The notes below the pieces were generated by a model. It was given only the letters and a program-made list of their open reading frames with translations. It had not been told where the DNA came from and ran no database searches. The translations under genes and the position numbers were made by a program. Shown piece by piece: positions 8,756 through 17,414 of a stretch of DNA of 64,000 nt. Each line of letters begins with the position of its first letter. Position 1 is the stretch's first letter. Origin of the DNA: Streptomyces sp. NBC_01335 (GTDB lineage Bacteria; Actinomycetota; Actinomycetes; Streptomycetales; Streptomycetaceae); NCBI RefSeq assembly GCF_035953295.1, contig NZ_CP108370.1, forward strand, positions 3,563,001-3,627,000. The letters run 5' to 3'.

Positions 8756-8774
8756 GTGATTTCACTGTGATCAC
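8756..8774. promoter_or_regulatory. Twin GTGA-TCAC dyads upstream of the lipoprotein gene
   Basis: GTGATTTCAC (8756-8765) and GTGATCAC (8767-8774) are adjacent small palindromes in an AT-richer part of the 290-bp gap between two minus-strand genes. They look like a tandem dimer-binding site, but I cannot name a regulator. Confidence 0.3.
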
Positions 8775-8906
8775 CCTGTGAATTCTCCGACCGTTTCGAG
8801 AGCATTCATGCCTCACGACCGCTTGGACCAGCAGGTTTCCGCCACCGACGGGTCGTCATGGAGTGGACCCGCCCGGGCGGCCGGGGCCCGTGACGGCGGG
8901 ACTGCC

Positions 8907-10415
8907 TCAGATGGCGTCCTCGTCGCGGGGCGTGACGTTGAGAAAGGGTTCGAACCAGGCGGCCGGCCGGAGGTCGCCTATGCCCAGCCGCTTGTTGACC
9001 TCGTCCTCCGGATCCTCCACGCCGTCCAGACCGGCGTCGTAGAGCATCAGCACGTCGGTGTCCTGGAAGAACATCTCGGCGCACGCGTCGAAGTCGTGGT
9101 CGTCCCGGTGGGACGGGAGGGTTCCACCGAAACCGGTCCCGGTCCCGGCGGCGGTCCCGGCCTCCGCGGCGTCTCGCGCGTCCTCGATGGCGAGATGCAG
9201 GGCCACCTCCTCGGCCGTGCAGGTGGGCTCCGGCCACCAGCCGTCCGCCAGGTCGCCCCCGATGTTCTCGACCGCCCGCGCGAAGCGCAGCCGCCAGGCC
9301 GCGCCGACGCCGAACGTCACCCTGGGCAGCCGGGTGAAGACCCCGGCCTTCTCGCCGAGCCCGCCCGGCGCGAGAGGCCGGTCACCGAGCGCCGCGGCGT
9401 CCTCGCGGGCGCGGCGGGCCAGCAGCCTCAGCGCCTCGTGGAGGGCTGCGGCGGTACAGGGAGTGAGGTGCCACCGGCAGCGCTCCTCCCCGCATTCCGG
9501 GTCCGCGCAGTGCGGGGCGTCCACCGCGAACAGTGCGGGGAAGTCCGGCCGTTCGGGTTCCCCGGGCGCTCCGGCCGCCTCCGCGATCCCTCCGGACCCC
9601 GCGATCCCCCCGGACCCTGCGATCCCCCCGGACTCCGCGATCCCTCCGGACTCCGCGGCCCGGTGGGCCTTCTCGCCACGGAGCCAGCCCGAGCCGAAGT
9701 CCGCCACCACCGCTTCCCGGCTCCAGCCCGCGAGCTCGTCGTCCTCGTCGACGGTGAGCCGGTAGGCCTGGCTGCGGTCGGCGAGGGTGTCCGCTCCCGC
9801 GATGTCTCCCCCGTGCTCGGCGAGCCACTGGGTGGCGCCGATGAGGTCCTGCCGGTCGTGGGCGTCCAGTTGGTCGGCCGGCAGCGGTTCCCAGCCCTCG
9901 TCGGCGGCGGCCTCGATCAGCGCCCGCCGGTCGTGGACGTGGAACTCCCGCAGCAGCGCGATCCGGAAGACCGGGCCGGAGAGCTCGGCGAGCCGGGCGT
10001 CCGGGGCTGCGGCCCGCCCGTACCCGTGCTCCCCGTCCCCGTGCTCCCCGTCCCCGTACCCCCCGTACCCGTGCTCCCCGTCCCCGCGTTCCCCGTCTCC
10101 CGGCGCGCCGTCCAGCGGCCAGACGCCGGCGAGGGCGTGGCCGACAGCGGTGCGCAGGGACTCGGCCGCACGGTCCGGCAGCCGTGCGCACAGCTCCTCC
10201 GGCGACCTCGGGTCCCACGTGTCGGCGGAGGCGCGCAGGGCCTGCCGGAGCATGCGGGCGGCCTCGTCGGCGAGTTCGGGGGTGCGGCAGGCCAGGACGG
10301 CGTGCAGGGTGGCGGGATGCGGGCCTTGGTCCACCAGCGCGAGGACCCGGCTCTCGCCGGGGGTGTGCTCGCAGTGGAAGCCGCGCGGCACGGCAGAACG
10401 TGGCTGACTGGGCAC
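8907..10415 (-). CDS. Large conserved hypothetical protein with low-complexity insertions
   Basis: The 502-residue cytoplasmic protein starts at GTG 10415, preceded by CGGAGC; the longer frame upstream is arginine-rich and unlikely to be coding. No enzyme motif is recognised. A CxxxCxxxxC-like cluster (HCADPECGEERCRWH, around residue 320) may bind a metal. Two internal low-complexity stretches, a GDGEHGYG repeat and an exact six-residue SGGIAE/G repeat, are tandem DNA repeats and probably flexible loops that differ between strains. Neighbouring YbjN and mshA genes point the same way but are more than 100 nt away. It looks like a Streptomyces-specific conserved protein of unknown role. Confidence 0.65.
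   Translation of the reverse strand: MPSQPRSAVPRGFHCEHTPGESRVLALVDQGPHPATLHAVLACRTPELADEAARMLRQALRASADTWDPRSPEELCARLPDRAAESLRTAVGHALAGVWPLDGAPGDGERGDGEHGYGGYGDGEHGDGEHGYGRAAAPDARLAELSGPVFRIALLREFHVHDRRALIEAAADEGWEPLPADQLDAHDRQDLIGATQWLAEHGGDIAGADTLADRSQAYRLTVDEDDELAGWSREAVVADFGSGWLRGEKAHRAAESGGIAESGGIAGSGGIAGSGGIAEAAGAPGEPERPDFPALFAVDAPHCADPECGEERCRWHLTPCTAAALHEALRLLARRAREDAAALGDRPLAPGGLGEKAGVFTRLPRVTFGVGAAWRLRFARAVENIGGDLADGWWPEPTCTAEEVALHLAIEDARDAAEAGTAAGTGTGFGGTLPSHRDDHDFDACAEMFFQDTDVLMLYDAGLDGVEDPEDEVNKRLGIGDLRPAAWFEPFLNVTPRDEDAI
9583..9654. repeat. Four 18-bp in-frame tandem repeats
   Basis: Four units of the form GCGATCCCnCCGGACnCn (9583-9600, 9601-9618, 9619-9636, 9637-9654) differ at only a few positions. 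On the minus strand each encodes SGGIAE or SGGIAG. The period is a multiple of three, so copy-number change keeps the frame. Confidence 0.85.
10017..10109. repeat. Degenerate CCCCGT-rich in-frame repeat
   Basis: Repeating CCCCGTnCC / CCCGTGCTC units on the plus strand encode GDGEHGYG-type repeats on the minus strand within the hypothetical gene 8907-10415. The period is mixed 6 and 9 nt. Confidence 0.75.
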
Positions 10416-10518
10416 GCGGTGGCTCCGGGTAGGTGGACGCGGACGCACGGACATCTGCCCCGTCGGGGGGAGATGACACACCGTCCGGACTCCGGGGCGC
10501 CTCGGAGCCCGATGGCGG

Positions 10519-11079
10519 TCAGTCCGCGTCCGTGCCCGCGTTCGGGCCCGTGCCCAAGCCCGTGCCCGTGCCCGCGTCCGGCCGCCGGGTCAGGTGGGCG
10601 AACGCGTCGAGGTTCCGGGTGGACTCGCCCCGCGAGACCCGCCAGGCGTACTCCTTGCGGATGGCGCTCGCGAAGCCCAGCTCCAGCAGGGTGTTGAACG
10701 ACCCGTCGGCCGCATCCAGCACCGTGCCGAGCAGCCGGTCCAGCTCGTCCGGGGTGACCACACTCAGCGGCAGTTTGCCGACGAGGTAGATGTCGCCGAG
10801 CCGGTCCACCGCGTAACTCACGCCGAAGAGGCGCAGGTTGCGCTCAAGCAGCCAGCGGTGGACCGCCGCGTCGTTCTCGTCCGGGTGCCGGATGACGAAG
10901 GCGTTGAGGGAGAGGGAGTGCTTGCCGACGAGGAGCGAGCAGGTGGTGGAGAGCTTGCGGGTGCCGGGCAGCTTGACGACGTAGTTGCCGGGTTCCGGGC
11001 TCTCCCATTCCAGGCCGGCGTCGTCGAGGGTCGCCTCGATGATCCGCGCCACTGCCGCTTCGTCCACTGCCTCAGCCAT
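10519..11079 (-). CDS. YbjN-domain protein
   Basis: The 186-residue cytoplasmic protein has the YbjN fold, related to type III secretion chaperones. Segments such as YVVKLPGTRKLSTTCSLLVG, NAFVIRHPDEND and HRWLLERNLRLFGVSYAVD match the family. The last 20 residues are a Gly/Thr low-complexity tail. A YbjN gene next to mshA is conserved in Streptomyces. Molecular function is not established; in other bacteria YbjN proteins influence stress and motility phenotypes. It starts at the ATG at 11077-11079, 66 nt downstream of the mshA stop codon in the same direction, so it may be read with mshA. Confidence 0.85.
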   Translation of the reverse strand: MAEAVDEAAVARIIEATLDDAGLEWESPEPGNYVVKLPGTRKLSTTCSLLVGKHSLSLNAFVIRHPDENDAAVHRWLLERNLRLFGVSYAVDRLGDIYLVGKLPLSVVTPDELDRLLGTVLDAADGSFNTLLELGFASAIRKEYAWRVSRGESTRNLDAFAHLTRRPDAGTGTGLGTGPNAGTDAD

Positions 11080-11145
11080 GGTGCGAGCGTACGACAGCGC
11101 GCACCCGCAGCACCTGCCGACCGGTGGGGCCCGGCACCCGGGGCC

Positions 11146-12522
11146 TCAGCCCTGGCGGGAGCGGACCAGGCGGCGGTGGTCCTGCATCGCGCCGGTGTAG
11201 ACGTCGGCGGTCGCGGCGGCGGCGGTGCCCCAGCCGAAGGACTGCGCGTGCGCGGCGGCTGCGGCGCCCATCCGGTCGACGAGCTCCGGCGCACGGACGA
11301 ACCGTTCGAGCGCCAGCGCGTACGACTCGGGGTCGTGCCCCGGGATCAGGAAGCCGCTGACGCCGTCCCGCACCGCGACCGGCAGTCCGCCCACGGCCGC
11401 CGCGACGACCGGCGTACCGACCGCCTGGGCCTCTATCGCGACCAGCCCGAAGGACTCGCTGTACGACGGCATGACCAGCACGGACGCGGCCCGGAACCAG
11501 TCGGCGAGCTGGTCCTGCCCGACCGGCGGCTGGAACCGTACGACGTCGGCGACGCCGAGCTTGGCCGCCAGCTTGTGGAGGACCTCCGGCTTGGCGAGGC
11601 CCGTACCGCTGGGGCCGCCCACCACCGGGACGACGAGCCGCGACCGGAGCGACGGATCGCGCTCCAGGAGCACCGCCACGGCGCGCAGCAGCACGTCCGG
11701 CGCCTTCAGTGGCTGGATGCGCCCCGCGAAGAGCGGGATCAGCGCGTCCTGCGGCAGCCCGAGCCGGGCGCGCGCGGCGGCCCGCCCGTCGCCGGGGCAG
11801 AAACGCTCCAGGTTCACGCCGGGGTGGACGACGGCGACGGAGCCCGGATCGGCGTCGTAGAAGCGGACGAGTTCGTCGGCCTCCTCCGCCGTGTTGGCGA
11901 TGAGCCGGTCGGCCGCGTCGACGATCTGGGTCTCCCCGATGACCCGGGCGGCCGGTTCGGGGGTGTCCCCCTCCGCCAGCGCGGCGTTCTTGACCTTCGC
12001 CATCGTGTGCATGGCGTGGACCAGCGGGACGCCCCACCGCTGCGCGGCCAGCCAGCCGACCTGGCCGGAAAGCCAGTAGTGGGAGTGCACGAGGTCGTAG
12101 TAGCCGGGGCGGTGACCGGCCCAGGCCTGCATCACGCCGTGGGTGAAGGCGCAGAGCTGGGCGGGCAGATCCTCCTTGCAGAGCCCTTCGTACGGCCCCG
12201 CGTCGACGTGCCGGACCAGCACCCCGGGCGCCATCTCGACCACCGGGGGCAGAGAGCCGGTGGTGGCCCGGGTGAAGATCTCCACCTCGATGTTGATCGC
12301 GGCGAGGCGCTTGGCCAGCTCCACGATGTATACGTTCATGCCGCCGGCGTCGCCCGTGCCGGGCTGGTGGAGCGGCGAGGTGTGCACGGAGAGCATCGCG
12401 ATCCTGCGCGGTCTGCGGTGCCCGCCGGTGAGCCCGGCCGCCAGACCGCTGCCACGCCCGCCCGGGAACCGCAGGCGCGGCGCCACGCGGCCGCCGCCGA
12501 ATCGGGAGACGTCACGACTCAC
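11146..12522 (-). CDS. mshA: MshA, D-inositol-3-phosphate glycosyltransferase
   Basis: MshA catalyses the first step of mycothiol synthesis, transfer of GlcNAc from UDP-GlcNAc to 1L-myo-inositol-1-phosphate. The 458-residue protein has the GT-B/GT4 signature: [20 protein letters not shown] near residue 45 (acceptor and glycine loop), [23 protein letters not shown] in the donor domain, and the E-x7-E element in [22 protein letters not shown] 12522 has an ideal GAGGAGG about 9 nt upstream, which fixes the start. A 20-bp palindrome (12557-12576) lies just upstream. Mycothiol is the actinobacterial substitute for glutathione, so this gene supports the taxonomic call. Confidence 0.96.
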   Translation of the reverse strand: MSRDVSRFGGGRVAPRLRFPGGRGSGLAAGLTGGHRRPRRIAMLSVHTSPLHQPGTGDAGGMNVYIVELAKRLAAINIEVEIFTRATTGSLPPVVEMAPGVLVRHVDAGPYEGLCKEDLPAQLCAFTHGVMQAWAGHRPGYYDLVHSHYWLSGQVGWLAAQRWGVPLVHAMHTMAKVKNAALAEGDTPEPAARVIGETQIVDAADRLIANTAEEADELVRFYDADPGSVAVVHPGVNLERFCPGDGRAAARARLGLPQDALIPLFAGRIQPLKAPDVLLRAVAVLLERDPSLRSRLVVPVVGGPSGTGLAKPEVLHKLAAKLGVADVVRFQPPVGQDQLADWFRAASVLVMPSYSESFGLVAIEAQAVGTPVVAAAVGGLPVAVRDGVSGFLIPGHDPESYALALERFVRAPELVDRMGAAAAAHAQSFGWGTAAAATADVYTGAMQDHRRLVRSRQG

Positions 12523-12556
12523 GTCGTCCGGACCTCCTCGCTCAGGGCATGCCATG

Positions 12557-12576
12557 GAAGGGACGGACGTCCCTTC
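12557..12576. promoter_or_regulatory. 20-bp palindrome upstream of mshA
   Basis: GAAGGGACG-GA-CGTCCCTTC: perfect 9-bp arms 35 nt upstream of the mshA start, in the 353-bp divergent gap to the methyltransferase gene. Farther upstream, the mshA-sense strand holds GGAAAT followed about 19 nt later by GTT, loosely like a sigma-R promoter (GGAAT-N18-GTT), and a TTGACA. Either an operator or a 5' UTR hairpin is possible. Confidence 0.4.
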
Positions 12577-12875
12577 GTGGGCAAAACAGCGAAACGCGCC
12601 CGATTCATTTCCACCTTTGCCAAATCATTGCCATGCCGTGTCAACCATCGGCGCTCTCCGTCCGTTCGATGTCGCTCTCCGCCCGTGCGGGACCCCCTCC
12701 GCCCCCGTCCACGGGGTACGGACCGGCGCGCGCGGCTCCGGCGGGCCCCCTTTGCCGCCTACCCGCAATCGCGCGCGGGCGCGCACGTTCCGTACGCACG
12801 CCCGCGCACTCGTCCGCACTCCTCGTATACGAACGCCCCGCACCGCCCTCGGGCGGGCCGCGTACGCTCGACCGC

Positions 12876-13673
12876 ATGCACCAGCGCCCCATCGGCACCG
12901 TGACCCGCGGGACCACCAACCCGAACCGGCTCCGCCGCATGGACCGCTGGATCGCCGCCGCCCACGGCCCCTCGCTGCGGCGCGCGGAGTCCCCCGTCGC
13001 GGTGGACCTCGGCTACGGGGCGGCGCCCTGGACCGCCGTCGAGCTCCTGGCGCGGCTGCGTACCGTCGCCCCGGGCACCCGCGTGGTCGGCGTCGAGATC
13101 GACCCGGAGCGGGTCGCGGCGGCGCAGCCGTACGCCCGCGAGGGGCTCGCCTTCCGGCACGGCGGCTTCGAGGTCCCGCTGGCCGAGCCGCCCACCCTGA
13201 TCAGGGCGGCGAACGTGCTGCGCCAGTACGACGAGGACCAGGTCGCCGCCGTCTGGGAGCGGCTGTGCGCGCGGCTCGCCCCGGACGGGCTGCTGGTGGA
13301 GGGCACCTGCGACGAGATCGGGCGCCGGCACGTGTGGGTGGCGCTGGGGCCCGATGGGCCGCGCACGGTGACGTTCGCCGCGCGGCTCGGTTCGCTGGAC
13401 CGCCCCTCCGACCTCGCCGAGCGCCTTCCCAAGGCGCTGATCCACCGGAACGTGCCCGGCGAGCCGGTGCACGCCTTCCTCCGCGACTTCGACCGGGCCT
13501 GGGCGACCGCGGCCCCGTACGCCTCCCTCGGCGCACGCCAGCGCTGGATCGCCGCCGCACGCTCGCTCGCGGCCGACTGGCCGCTCCGCGACGACGCGCG
13601 CCGCTGGCGCCAGGGCGAACTCACGGTGGCCTGGGAGGCCCTGCGCCCGGGCGGCGGCGCGGACCGGGGCTGA
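12876..13673 (+). CDS. Class I SAM-dependent methyltransferase-like protein
   Basis: The 265-residue protein has a Rossmann methyltransferase core: VAVDLGYGAAPWTAVELLARL (motif I, residues about 40-60), VVGVEIDPERVAAAQPY (motif II), IRAANVLRQYDEDQVAAVW (motif IV region) and LAPDGLLVEGTCDEIGRR. It is a conserved actinobacterial protein encoded divergently from mshA. The substrate is unknown. The ATG at 12876 begins MHQRPIGTVTRGTTNPNRLR, a conserved-looking N-terminus, and upstream frame extension is low complexity. Confidence 0.8.
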   Translation: MHQRPIGTVTRGTTNPNRLRRMDRWIAAAHGPSLRRAESPVAVDLGYGAAPWTAVELLARLRTVAPGTRVVGVEIDPERVAAAQPYAREGLAFRHGGFEVPLAEPPTLIRAANVLRQYDEDQVAAVWERLCARLAPDGLLVEGTCDEIGRRHVWVALGPDGPRTVTFAARLGSLDRPSDLAERLPKALIHRNVPGEPVHAFLRDFDRAWATAAPYASLGARQRWIAAARSLAADWPLRDDARRWRQGELTVAWEALRPGGGADRG

Positions 13674-13908
13674 GAGCGGGGGCGAGAGCGGCGGGCGTAC
13701 CACCCGGAGCGCGCTCCGGCAGCAGTCCGGCGTGCCCCCGGCGCGTGCTCGGAGATGTGCGCGGGGCGTACAGGAGGGGACGCGTTCGGGACCTGGGGGG
13801 AAAGGGAGGGGAAAGGCACGCCGTGTTGCGTCCGTGTGACGCGTCCTTCGCCCGGTCCCCCTGTTGCTTTTCGGGACGGCATGGCACGATCGCGACGTTG
13901 CCGAAAAG

Positions 13909-13921
13909 TTACTGACAGTAA
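13909..13921. promoter_or_regulatory. Short palindrome TTACTGACAGTAA upstream of NlpC/P60 gene
   Basis: TTACTG-A-CAGTAA is a perfect 6-bp inverted repeat about a central base, 55 nt before the GTG start, in an AT-rich island of an otherwise GC-rich 303-bp gap. It could be an operator or overlap the promoter. The rest of the gap (13674-13908) shows nothing recognisable. Confidence 0.35.
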
Positions 13922-13976
13922 GTCACATGAGCGCTATCGGGCCTTTGCGCCGGGGTGCCTGAGGGGGAGTTCGTCC

Positions 13977-15035
13977 GTGAAGCGACGTCACTGTGCCGCA
14001 GCCGCCATCACCGTGGTCTGCGCACTCGCCGTGCTTTCCGCGCCGGTCCAGGCCTGGGCCGCACCCGAGCCGCCCCCCTCGTCCCAGCAGGTCCCCGCCA
14101 CGAAGTCCCTCGCCGAGGTGCGCGCGGAGATCGATCAGCTCTACGAGAAGGCCGGGGCCGCGACCGACGCGTACAACCTGGCCGAGGAGCAGGTGAAGAA
14201 GCAGACCGCCGAGCTGGGCGACCTCGGCCGCGCCATCGACGACGGCCGCTCGAAGATCGCCCGGCTGAAGGACCGGATCGGCTCCCAGGCCCGGGAGCAG
14301 TACCGCAACGCCGGCCTGCCGCCGGGCGCGCAGCTCGCCCTCAGCACCGACCCCCGGCTCTTCCTGTACGGCCTCAACCAGATACGCCAGAGCCAGCAGG
14401 CCTCCACCTCCGTACTGGCCGAACTGACGCGGGCCCAGGCGGACCTGGAGCTGTACACCGAGGACGCGCAGGACAACTGGGACAAGCTGGAGGCCGGCCG
14501 CCTCAAGCAGGCCCGGGCGAAGAAGGAGATCAACGCCCGGATCGACGAGGCGAAGAAGCTCGAAGCGCAGTTGGAGGAGAAGGAGCGCGCCCGCCTCCTC
14601 GAACTGGAGAGGCAGGCGCAGGCCGCCGCCCAGTCCTCCTGGCTCAGCTCCGGCGCCCTCAAGGACATCAACCGCGAGGCGAGCCCGAGCGGCAAGGCCG
14701 CCGTGAAGTTCGCGCTCGCCCAGATCGGCAAGCCGTACGTCTGGGGGGCCGAGGGCCCCGGCTCGTACGACTGCTCCGGCCTGACCTCCCAGGCGTGGGC
14801 GGCGGCGAAGCGGCCGATCCCCCGCACCTCGCAGGAGCAGTGGGCGCAGCTCAAGCACATCGCGATCGGGGACATGCGCCCGGGTGACCTGATCATCTAC
14901 CACAGCGACGCGACCCACGTCGGGATGTACGTCGGCGACGGCATGGTGGTCCACGCCCCGCGCCCCGGGCGAAACGTCACTCTGGCCGGGGCGGGCTCGA
15001 TGGAGATCCTCGGCGTGGTGCGCCCGGACGCGTAG
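13977..15035 (+). CDS. Secreted NlpC/P60 (C40) peptidoglycan endopeptidase with coiled-coil domain
   Basis: The 352-residue protein has a Sec signal peptide (MKRRHCAAAAITVVCALAVLS, then AWAAPEP cleavage region), a long alpha-helical coiled coil (about residues 40-225, rich in KK/EE heptads), and a C-terminal NlpC/P60 domain. Catalytic residues are visible: Cys near residue 266 in YDCSGLTSQAW and His near 313 in ATHVGMYVGDG. The family cuts the D-Glu to meso-DAP type bonds in wall peptides; in actinobacteria the coiled coil acts as a regulatory plug (RipA/RpfB partners). GTG 13977 has GAGGGGGA 9 nt upstream, fixing the start. A terminator-like hairpin follows at 15197-15238. Confidence 0.92.
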   Translation: MKRRHCAAAAITVVCALAVLSAPVQAWAAPEPPPSSQQVPATKSLAEVRAEIDQLYEKAGAATDAYNLAEEQVKKQTAELGDLGRAIDDGRSKIARLKDRIGSQAREQYRNAGLPPGAQLALSTDPRLFLYGLNQIRQSQQASTSVLAELTRAQADLELYTEDAQDNWDKLEAGRLKQARAKKEINARIDEAKKLEAQLEEKERARLLELERQAQAAAQSSWLSSGALKDINREASPSGKAAVKFALAQIGKPYVWGAEGPGSYDCSGLTSQAWAAAKRPIPRTSQEQWAQLKHIAIGDMRPGDLIIYHSDATHVGMYVGDGMVVHAPRPGRNVTLAGAGSMEILGVVRPDA

Positions 15036-15196
15036 GCCCGCCCGTACCGATGCCGCGCAGGCCCGCGCCCGCACCGATGACGCGCAGGCCCGCGCCCGCT
15101 GATCTCGTACGGATGAGCGCGCACCGGTTCGGTACCGGTGAGCGCGCGCCGGGGTATGTACGACTGCCGCGCGCCGGGCGTGCGATCCGGGCCGTG

Positions 15197-15238
15197 CGCG
15201 GGCGTGTGACCAACTCCCCACGCACGTACACGCCCGCG
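15197..15238 (+). terminator. Hairpin downstream of NlpC/P60 gene
   Basis: CGCGGGCGTGT (15197-15207) and its complement ACACGCCCGCG (15228-15238) form an 11-bp stem with a 20-nt loop. The 414-bp gap 15036-15449 also holds a 26-bp near-direct repeat (CGCGCAGGCCCGCGCCCGC at about 15055 and 15083) and otherwise nothing recognised. Confidence 0.5.
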
Positions 15239-15449
15239 TGATGTTTGTCATGGCGCCCTTGCCCGCGACGGAGGGGTGCATCGCGCCGGATCCGTGCCAG
15301 GACGCGGCTTATGACTGCGCATATGACTCCGGCGCGTCCCCGGGCGCCATTCCGCTCCCGGCCCGCCGAACGCTATGGTCCCGATCTGGCAGGTCGTCGA
15401 TCGTCGTCCCGCCCGCGCCCTCGGGGGGAGGGAAGGAACCCGGAAACCG

Positions 15450-16856
15450 ATGCCCGCACCCGTACCTCAGCAGCGAGCCGTACCCGCTGCGGAGACCACC
15501 ACTGGAGCCGACCTCACCCTGTTGGTGATCCAGGACGACCCCACGGGCACCTTCTCCCTCCCGGACCTTCCCGCGGCGGCGGGCACCCGGGTCCGGGTCC
15601 GTACCGCCCGCAACCTCACCGAGGCCGGCCGGCTCCTCACCGACGACGTCGACTGCATCCTGCTCGACCTCTCGCTGCCCGGCGGCTCCGGCGCACGCGC
15701 CACGGCGGACGACGGGGGCGGCTCCGAGCGCGCCGACGAGCTCGCCGCGCTCCTGCACGTCCTGCGGATCGCGCCCCAGCACGCGGTGCTCGCGCTCACC
15801 GCCGAGGACGACGCGGAGCTGGCGGCGGAGGCGGTGCGCGTCGGCGCCCAGGACTACCTCTTCCGCGACGAGCTCGACGCCCGGCTGCTGAGCCGCGCCA
15901 TCCGGTACGCCGTGCAGCGCAAGCGCGCGGACATCACCCAGCACCAGCTGACCGAGTCCCGGCTGCGCGCCCAGGAGAACGCCCGCCTGGAACGCGGCCT
16001 GCTGCCCACCCCGCTGCTGGACGGCTCCAACCTCGGCTTCGCCGCGCGCTACCGCCCCGGCCGCAGCCGCGCGCTGCTGGGCGGCGACTTCTACGACACC
16101 GTCCGCACCCCGGACGGCACCGTGCACGCGATGATCGGCGACGTCTGCGGCCACGGCCCGGACGAGGCGGCCCTCGGGGTGGAGCTGCGCATAGCGTGGC
16201 GGGCCCTCACGCTGGCCGGGCTCTGCGGGGACGAGCTGCTCTCCACGCTCCAGCAGGTCCTGGAGCACGAGCGGCAGAGCGAGGAGATCTTCGCGACGCT
16301 CTGCACCGTCGACATCGCGCCGGACGGCCGTCGCGCCGGGCTCTGCCTCGCCGGACACCCGGCGCCGCTGATCTCCCGGGCGGGGCGCACCGCGCGCCTG
16401 CTGCCCTTCGAGGACGGCGGACCGGCGCTCGGCCTGCTGCCGCGCGCCCGGTGGCCCCGGCGCCAGGTAGAGCTGGGCGGCGCCTGGCACCTGATGATGT
16501 ACACGGACGGGCTCATCGAAGGCCGCATCGGCGAGGGCAACCAGCGCCTCGGCCAGGACGGCATGGTCGCCATGGTCGACGAACAGCTCGGCCGGGGCCT
16601 GCGCGGCGAGGAGCTGCTGGACGCCGCCGTCTCCCGGGTGCGGGAGCTGAACGGCGGCGAGCTCACCGACGACGTGGCCGTCCTGCTGCTCTCCCGCGAC
16701 CGCGACAAGGACCGCGACCGGGACCGGAGCAGGGACCGCGACCGTGAGCGGGACCGGACACGCAAACGGGGCAGGCTCGCCGTGCGAACCCACCCCGTGC
16801 CGTCGGCCGTCGCGGCCGCCGTACCGGTCGTACCGGCTCAGCGCCCGCCGTTGTAG
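15450..16856 (+). CDS. Receiver-like domain / PP2C (SpoIIE-type) Ser/Thr phosphatase
   Basis: The 468-residue protein has an N-terminal response-regulator receiver (about residues 20-160; phospho-acceptor region CILLDLSLPGGSG, conserved Thr in LALTAEDD, Lys replaced near DYLFRDEL) joined by a helix to a PPM/SpoIIE phosphatase domain. Metal-binding acidic motifs are GGDFYDTV, IGDVCGHGPDEAA, MYTDGLIEGR and LTDDVAVLLL. Such proteins dephosphorylate anti-sigma-factor antagonists in partner-switching pathways. The C-terminal tail is an Arg/Asp repeat (RDKDRDRDRSRDRD) and proline-rich end, probably disordered. The start has GAAGGAA upstream. The 3' end overlaps the convergent DUF2516 gene by 19 nt. 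Confidence 0.88.
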   Translation: MPAPVPQQRAVPAAETTTGADLTLLVIQDDPTGTFSLPDLPAAAGTRVRVRTARNLTEAGRLLTDDVDCILLDLSLPGGSGARATADDGGGSERADELAALLHVLRIAPQHAVLALTAEDDAELAAEAVRVGAQDYLFRDELDARLLSRAIRYAVQRKRADITQHQLTESRLRAQENARLERGLLPTPLLDGSNLGFAARYRPGRSRALLGGDFYDTVRTPDGTVHAMIGDVCGHGPDEAALGVELRIAWRALTLAGLCGDELLSTLQQVLEHERQSEEIFATLCTVDIAPDGRRAGLCLAGHPAPLISRAGRTARLLPFEDGGPALGLLPRARWPRRQVELGGAWHLMMYTDGLIEGRIGEGNQRLGQDGMVAMVDEQLGRGLRGEELLDAAVSRVRELNGGELTDDVAVLLLSRDRDKDRDRDRSRDRDRERDRTRKRGRLAVRTHPVPSAVAAAVPVVPAQRPPL

Positions 16857-17173
16857 GGACCGTACGGGCCGTCGCTGCTGGACCCGCCGCGCCGGTTGCC
16901 GCCACCGGTCACCGCCTTGAGCGCGGGCCGTACGTCCACCAGGAACACGATGGACCCGACCGTCGCGGCGAGGATCAGGAAGAGCATCGGTACGAAGAGG
17001 TTCACGGCCACCGCGACGGCGAGCAGGATCACCCAGAATTTCTTCGTCTTCTTGTCGGCCGCCCGGTAGGCGTCCTCGCGCGCGATGGACGCGAAGACCA
17101 GGGCCACCACGGCCAGAGCGAGCATGAGCAGGTACAGCAGCTGGATGACTGTGCCGAATCCGCTGAGCAACAT
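16838..17173 (-). CDS. DUF2516 family membrane protein
   Basis: The 111-residue protein has three hydrophobic segments (residues about 5-30, 48-65 and 67-85) and a Gly-rich hydrophilic tail (GGGNRRGGSSSDGPYGPYNGG). It fits the actinobacterial DUF2516 family of small integral membrane proteins of unknown function. ATG 17173 has GAGG about 11 nt upstream; a GTG three codons earlier is possible. Its last 19 nt overlap the end of the convergent PP2C gene, so the two messages are complementary there. Confidence 0.8.
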   Translation of the reverse strand: MLLSGFGTVIQLLYLLMLALAVVALVFASIAREDAYRAADKKTKKFWVILLAVAVAVNLFVPMLFLILAATVGSIVFLVDVRPALKAVTGGGNRRGGSSSDGPYGPYNGGR

Positions 17174-17414
17174 GATGTGCACCGCCTCGTCGTGGGTGAG
17201 CGCCTTCTGGCACCTGTGGCAACCGTACCGGGACGGCGAACGGCCAGGGGCACGATGCCCGCTCCGCGCCGGAACACGCCCGTACCGCCCTGACGGGGCC
17301 GGTCTCCTGGCCGGACCCCGGGCGGGCCGCGCCTTGGGGCGCGTTGCGAAAGTCCCGCCCGACCGGCTCCGGGGCGGGTCCCGCCTGCGTGGCGGCCCGC
17401 CCCGGCCCGCTCCG

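Noticed and set aside
9583..9654. CRISPR-like array from regularly spaced repeats
   Set aside because: The units are contiguous, in frame with a coding gene, and lack unique spacers. The same holds for the Gln-rich repeat at 48930-49230.
13674..13976. c-di-AMP (ydaO) riboswitch upstream of the NlpC/P60 gene
   Set aside because: Such riboswitches are common upstream of Streptomyces wall hydrolases, but the conserved core elements are absent here.
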